From assembly GCA_027025615.1 (NCBI GenBank), contig JALVQM010000446.1, positions 1-9,468 on the forward strand: a stretch of 9,468 nt of DNA, in the 5' to 3' direction. The position numbers and the translations under genes were made by a program. The notes under the pieces are model-generated. The model was not told where the DNA came from. It worked only from the letters and a program-made list of their open reading frames with translations, and did no database searches. Below, piece after piece: positions 6,474 through 9,468 of the stretch. This DNA comes from Desulfobacteraceae bacterium. Lineage in GTDB: Bacteria > Desulfobacterota > Desulfobacteria > Desulfobacterales > Desulfosarcinaceae. Each line of letters opens with the position of its first letter. Position 1 is the first letter of the stretch.

Positions 6474-6713
6474 GTTTCAGTTTCGACTTGGTGTTGAAAT
6501 ACCTGGCAAATGGATGGGACAAGACAAAATGAGACCAAGAAGCAGCTGTTGTTATCTTGTTTAATGAATCAATTTTGGGCATAATTTTAACACAGCAAAA
6601 GCCGGACGAAACAGCCTTTCAACAACTGCAAACTTGTGATAACCGGTCCAGGACGGCAACGATAAAAATTATGTCTACGTATTTTTTACTAACCTTCAAA
6701 AAAGGAATGTACG

Positions 6714-7127
6714 ATGATCGGCATTTTGCTTGTTACCCATCGCCGATTGGGAGAAACTCTTATAGACACGGCAACCTTTATATTCGGTGACAGACCTTCA
6801 TCTGTTGAGTTCGTTTCTATTGATCTGGAACAGGACGCCAACAAGATGCGCCAAAAGATAGAAAATGGTATCAAAAAGGTAGACAACCACCACGGTGTAT
6901 TGATAATGACTGATATGTTTGGTGGTACCCCTTCGAATCTAAGCTATTCATTCCTTGAGGACGGACGTATTGAAGTCATATCAGGTGTCAACCTCCCCAT
7001 GCTGATCAAAGCTGTTAAAAGCCGGGAAGGTCAGGATCTTGGGCAACTTGCACAGGCCCTGGAAGCCTTTGGCAAACAGAGCATTTCCCTGGCAAGCGGA
7101 ATATTAAAAGGTAACAAGCGCAAATAA
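6714..7127 (+). CDS. PTS mannose/fructose/sorbose family EIIA domain protein
   Basis: A single-domain EIIA of the mannose family (137 aa). H9 in LLVTHRRLGE is the expected phosphorylation site, and TDMFGGTPSN (66-75) and GVNLPML (91-97) are family hallmarks. In mannose systems EIIA takes phosphate from HPr and passes it to EIIB, which is fused or adjacent. Here no EIIB, EIIC or EIID is near, so it may act as a regulatory phosphocarrier together with EIIA-Ntr encoded upstream. This is inferred from context; transport partners could be elsewhere. AAAGGA lies about 7 nt before the ATG, supporting the start. In E. coli the corresponding place after rapZ holds npr. A 240-nt gap (6474-6713) without a convincing gene separates it from rapZ. 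Confidence 0.9.
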   Translation: MIGILLVTHRRLGETLIDTATFIFGDRPSSVEFVSIDLEQDANKMRQKIENGIKKVDNHHGVLIMTDMFGGTPSNLSYSFLEDGRIEVISGVNLPMLIKAVKSREGQDLGQLAQALEAFGKQSISLASGILKGNKRK

Positions 7128-7132
7128 TCTAT

Positions 7133-7147
7133 GCCTGTTTTTCGGGC
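7133..7147 (+). other. Short hairpin between the EIIA gene and gap
   Basis: GCCTG (7133-7137) and CGGGC (7143-7147) can form a 5-bp stem with one G-U pair around a TTTTT loop, just after the EIIA stop codon. It is followed by AAAACC, not a T-tract, so it does not qualify as an intrinsic terminator. It may mark an mRNA processing point, or be chance. Confidence 0.2.
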
Positions 7148-7181
7148 AAAACCTTATGAAAACCTTCAAAGTGTCAAATAA

Positions 7182-7187
7182 AGGAGG
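7182..7187 (+). promoter_or_regulatory. Consensus ribosome binding site deciding the gap start
   Basis: AGGAGG lies 4 nt before the ATG at 7192. This favours that ATG over an in-frame ATG at 7156, which would place this sequence inside the coding region and add 12 residues (starting MKTFKVSNKGG) not seen in the family. Confidence 0.75.
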
Positions 7188-7191
7188 TAAC

Positions 7192-8196
7192 ATGGGCGTC
7201 AAGGTAGGAATAAACGGTTTCGGCAGAATTGGCAGGCTGGCCTTCAGGGCAGCCATGAAAAACCCCGCAATAGATGTGGTGGCTATAAATGATCTGACAG
7301 ACGCAGCGACCATGGCCCATCTTCTCAAGTACGATTCGGTCCATGGTATTCTTGAAGAGGAAATTGCTGCCCATGACAACTCGATAATCGTAGGCAATAA
7401 AGAAATCTCTTACACCGCAATCAAGGATCCTTCCCAAATTCCCTGGGAAGACCTGGGGGTGGATATAGTCATGGAATGTACCGGCCTTTTCCGTGAAAGA
7501 GAAGCAGCGTCCAAGCATCTTGCAGCCGGTGCGCGCAAAGTAATTATTTCAGCTCCGGCCAAGGACCCTGACATAACAATTGTAATGGGGGTCAATTCAA
7601 GTCAATACGATCCCCGCCAACATCATGTAATTTCCAATGCGTCTTGTACAACCAACTGTCTGTCTCCGGTCGCCAAAGTATTATTGGAAAATTTCGGTAT
7701 TCGCAGTGGACTTATGACAACGGTACATTCATATACCGGCGACCAGCGTTTGCTCGACTTTCCACACAAAGACCTGCGCCGTGCCCGCTCAGCCAATCTT
7801 TCAATGATCCCGACAACCACGGGTGCCGCCCGCGCCGTTGCCTTGGTGTTGCCTGAACTTAGTGGCAAGCTCAATGGTCTTGCGATCCGCGTACCAACAC
7901 CTAACGTTTCATTGGTCGACCTGGTGGTTACGGTTGAAAAAAGTGGTGTTACCGTTTCGGATGTTAACGCCGCCTTGAAAAACGCTGCTGAAGGTGAACT
8001 GAAAGGCATACTTGGCTTTAGTGAATTGCCGTTGGTTTCTGTCGATTACAACGGTATTACCCTTTCTTCTGTAGTTGATGGCCCTACCACTTATGTTATT
8101 GATCAAATGGTTAAGGTTTTGGCCTGGTACGACAATGAATCCGGATACTCGCACCGCATGGTCGATCTGGCCGCCATGATAGGCGGAATGCTTTAA
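7192..8196 (+). CDS. gap: Type I glyceraldehyde-3-phosphate dehydrogenase
   Basis: GAPDH oxidises and phosphorylates glyceraldehyde-3-phosphate to 1,3-bisphosphoglycerate in the cytoplasm; it is reversible and serves gluconeogenesis as well as glycolysis. The 334 aa hold the Rossmann start VGINGFGRIGR (5-15), the coupled N33-D34, catalytic C152 in SNASCTTNC, H179 in TTVHSYTGDQ, and PHKDLRRAR (191-199). D34 and P191 are the residues that usually go with NAD+ preference; cofactor use is inferred from this. YDNESGYSHRMVDL near the C-terminus is also conserved. The start follows AGGAGG (see the ribosome site entry). It lies 64 nt after the EIIA gene and 22 nt before tpiA; pgk, often found between gap and tpiA, is absent. 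Confidence 0.98.
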   Translation: MGVKVGINGFGRIGRLAFRAAMKNPAIDVVAINDLTDAATMAHLLKYDSVHGILEEEIAAHDNSIIVGNKEISYTAIKDPSQIPWEDLGVDIVMECTGLFREREAASKHLAAGARKVIISAPAKDPDITIVMGVNSSQYDPRQHHVISNASCTTNCLSPVAKVLLENFGIRSGLMTTVHSYTGDQRLLDFPHKDLRRARSANLSMIPTTTGAARAVALVLPELSGKLNGLAIRVPTPNVSLVDLVVTVEKSGVTVSDVNAALKNAAEGELKGILGFSELPLVSVDYNGITLSSVVDGPTTYVIDQMVKVLAWYDNESGYSHRMVDLAAMIGGML

Positions 8197-8218
8197 TTAA
8201 TATAAAGGGGGATCTGCA

Positions 8219-8980
8219 ATGGCTGAAAGGACACCGTTGATTGCAGGTAATTGGAAAATGCACAAAACCGGACCCGAAGCAGTCCAAGCTGCCGGCGAAT
8301 TGGTCAAACTGACTGCGGATGCAAAGCAAGTCGATATTTTGATAGCTCCGGCCTTTACCTCATTGGCATTGGTTGCTGAAATTTTGGAGGGATCCAGAAT
8401 AATGCTTGCCGGTCAAAATATGCACTGGGAGCCTAAAGGCGCTTTTACAGGCGAAGTCAGTGCTGATATGCTTCTGGCAGCCGGATGCAGCCATGTAATC
8501 CTGGGCCATTCGGAAAGAAGGCAATTTTTCGGTGAAACAGATCAAAACATAAACAAGAAATTAAAATCAGCCCTGGCAGCTGGGCTAAAATCCATAATTT
8601 GTATTGGAGAGTCTGAAACTGAAAGAGATGAAGGAAAAACCTTTTCCGTACTTGACAAACAGGTCCAAAACGGGTTAAAGGGCCTTTTTTCAGAAGACTT
8701 TGGAGAAGTGATACTGGCATACGAGCCGGTATGGGCAATAGGAACAGGCAAAACCGCTACCAGCCAACAGGCTCAGCAGGTTCATGCCTACTTGAGAGAG
8801 CAATTGGCCAAGGCCTATGGCAAGACAGTCGCCGATTCGATCCGCATATTGTACGGCGGTAGTGTCAAGCCGGAAAATATCGCTGAACTTATGGCTATGG
8901 ATGACGTAGACGGAGCCTTGGTCGGCGGTGCAAGTCTTGACCCGCAAACCTTTAGTCGGCTGGTACATTACCAAAACTGA
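8219..8980 (+). CDS. tpiA: Triosephosphate isomerase
   Basis: Interconverts dihydroxyacetone phosphate and glyceraldehyde-3-phosphate in the cytoplasm, supplying the substrate of the gap product encoded just upstream. The 253 aa have the full TIM-barrel active site: N11 and K13 in AGNWKMH, H97 in ILGHSERR, catalytic E169 with the mobile loop 6 (AYEPVWAIGTGKT, 167-179), and the phosphate-binding YGGSV and LVGGASL near the C-terminus. Length is normal (about 250). GGGGG at 8207-8211 lies 7 nt before the ATG, a good ribosome site. The gene is 22 nt after gap and 11 nt before secG, and all three probably share a transcript. Confidence 0.98.
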   Translation: MAERTPLIAGNWKMHKTGPEAVQAAGELVKLTADAKQVDILIAPAFTSLALVAEILEGSRIMLAGQNMHWEPKGAFTGEVSADMLLAAGCSHVILGHSERRQFFGETDQNINKKLKSALAAGLKSIICIGESETERDEGKTFSVLDKQVQNGLKGLFSEDFGEVILAYEPVWAIGTGKTATSQQAQQVHAYLREQLAKAYGKTVADSIRILYGGSVKPENIAELMAMDDVDGALVGGASLDPQTFSRLVHYQN

Positions 8981-8991
8981 AGTTGGATTTT

Positions 8992-9369
8992 ATGAATATT
9001 TTTTTAGTAGTAATTCACGTTGTTGTAAGCATTGCACTGATAATGATAGTCCTGCTGCAGACCGGCAAAGGGGCTGACATGGGCGCAGCCTTTGGCGGCG
9101 GGGCAAGCCAAACTCTTTTTGGCACCACAGGCGCTAGCACGTTTCTTGGCAAACTTACAACAATTGCAGCCATTGTATTTATGCTTACTTCGTTGACCTT
9201 GGCATATATGGCCGGACATCGTAACGCCCAATCCGTCGTGGAAAAAGCACCGGTGACCTCGACACAGACCGAATCAGGAAAAAACGCCCCTGCTGAGGAA
9301 ACCAAGGCCACGACTACTGAGTCCCAGGCAGCGCAAGGCAATCAAGAGGCTGCACCCAAGTCTGAATAA
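8992..9369 (+). CDS. secG: Preprotein translocase subunit SecG
   Basis: SecG is the small, non-essential membrane subunit of the SecYEG channel and assists SecA-driven export. The 125 aa show two membrane segments (about 3-22 and 54-73) around the conserved cytoplasmic loop LLQTGKGADMGAAFGGGASQ and LFGTTGAS. The tail (about 77-125) is a hydrophilic, Ala/Thr/Glu/Gln-rich stretch of low complexity, longer than the conserved part needs but common in proteobacterial SecG. I chose the ATG at 8992 with GGA 5 nt upstream; a TTG at 8983 would add MDF. It starts 11 nt after tpiA and ends 12 nt before the tRNA, an arrangement shared with other proteobacteria. Confidence 0.95.
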   Translation: MNIFLVVIHVVVSIALIMIVLLQTGKGADMGAAFGGGASQTLFGTTGASTFLGKLTTIAAIVFMLTSLTLAYMAGHRNAQSVVEKAPVTSTQTESGKNAPAEETKATTTESQAAQGNQEAAPKSE

Positions 9370-9381
9370 CATGATTTGTGT

Positions 9382-9467
9382 GCCGAAGTGGTGGAATTTG
9401 GTAGACACGCTATCTTGAGGGGGTAGTGGGGAAACCCGTGCCGGTTCAAGTCCGGCCTTCGGCACCA
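9382..9467 (+). tRNA. tRNA-Leu (anticodon GAG)
   Basis: A complete 86-nt class II tRNA. The acceptor stem is GCCGAAG paired with CTTCGGC, discriminator A, and CCA is encoded. The anticodon stem is CTATC/GGTAG (one U-G pair) with the loop TTGAGGG, giving anticodon GAG, which reads CUC and CUU. The long variable arm has GGG AAA CCC, and the T arm is GCCGG-TTCAAGT-CCGGC. The body closely resembles E. coli leuU. Only 12 nt separate it from secG, so it is probably processed from the secG transcript. In E. coli and other proteobacteria the same tRNA follows secG (known synteny). Confidence 0.97.
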
Positions 9468-9468
9468 T

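Noticed and set aside
6503..6518. CTGGCAAATGGATGGG, resembling a sigma-54 promoter before the EIIA gene
   Set aside because: The -24 GG is present but the -12 element needs GC ten bases later, and GG stands there instead.
6557..6790. 77-aa frame with a TTG start before the EIIA gene
   Set aside because: It overlaps the EIIA gene by 77 nt out of frame, has no ribosome site and no recognisable domain.
6691..7170. Repeated AACCTTCAAA at 6691-6700 and 7161-7170 (ACCTTCAAA also at 4370)
   Set aside because: Only ten bases, unequal distance to the start codons and one copy inside a gene; best explained by chance.
7623..8009. 128-aa open frame on the minus strand inside gap
   Set aside because: Antisense to a highly conserved enzyme gene; no ribosome site or family resemblance.

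Overview
The window looks like core chromosome from a Gram-negative bacterium, most likely a deltaproteobacterium (Desulfobacterota). That placement rests on protein flavour and gene order as I know them, not on a search. The RpoN N-terminus, the long two-domain HPF, and the order lptCAB-rpoN-hpf-ptsN-rapZ followed by a mannose-type EIIA fit that group better than Enterobacteria, where npr follows rapZ. All supported genes lie on the + strand. By eye the GC content is moderate.

Left part (1-2756) is lipopolysaccharide supply and export. It holds the last 31 codons of kdsA (Kdo-8-phosphate synthase), then kdsC (Kdo-8-phosphate phosphatase), lptC, lptA and lptB (the inner-membrane and periplasmic parts of the LPS transport bridge). 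kdsC and lptC overlap, and the rest are closely spaced, so one transcript is likely.

Middle part (2758-7127) is regulatory: rpoN (sigma-54) starts 1 nt after lptB, then hpf (long hibernation promoting factor), ptsN (EIIA-Ntr), rapZ (P-loop protein, TTG start) and a mannose-family PTS EIIA. There are two gene-poor gaps here, 221 nt between ptsN and rapZ and 240 nt between rapZ and the EIIA gene. No HPr, enzyme I, HPr kinase or sugar-specific EIIB/EIIC is present in the window.

Right part (7192-9467) is central metabolism and secretion: gap (GAPDH), tpiA (triosephosphate isomerase), secG (translocon subunit) and a complete tRNA-Leu with anticodon GAG and encoded CCA. gap and tpiA have strong Shine-Dalgarno sequences, as expected for highly expressed genes. 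No pgk lies between them.

No mobile element, CRISPR array, phage gene, toxin-antitoxin pair or defence system is visible, and I see no sign of horizontal transfer. I found no convincing undescribed system. The points worth a second look are small: the ptsN-rapZ gap with a consensus -10 box very close to a TTG start, the missing basic tail of RapZ, an operator-like palindrome before hpf, and the isolated PTS EIIA genes. I found no intrinsic terminator with a proper T-tract, so transcript boundaries are uncertain.
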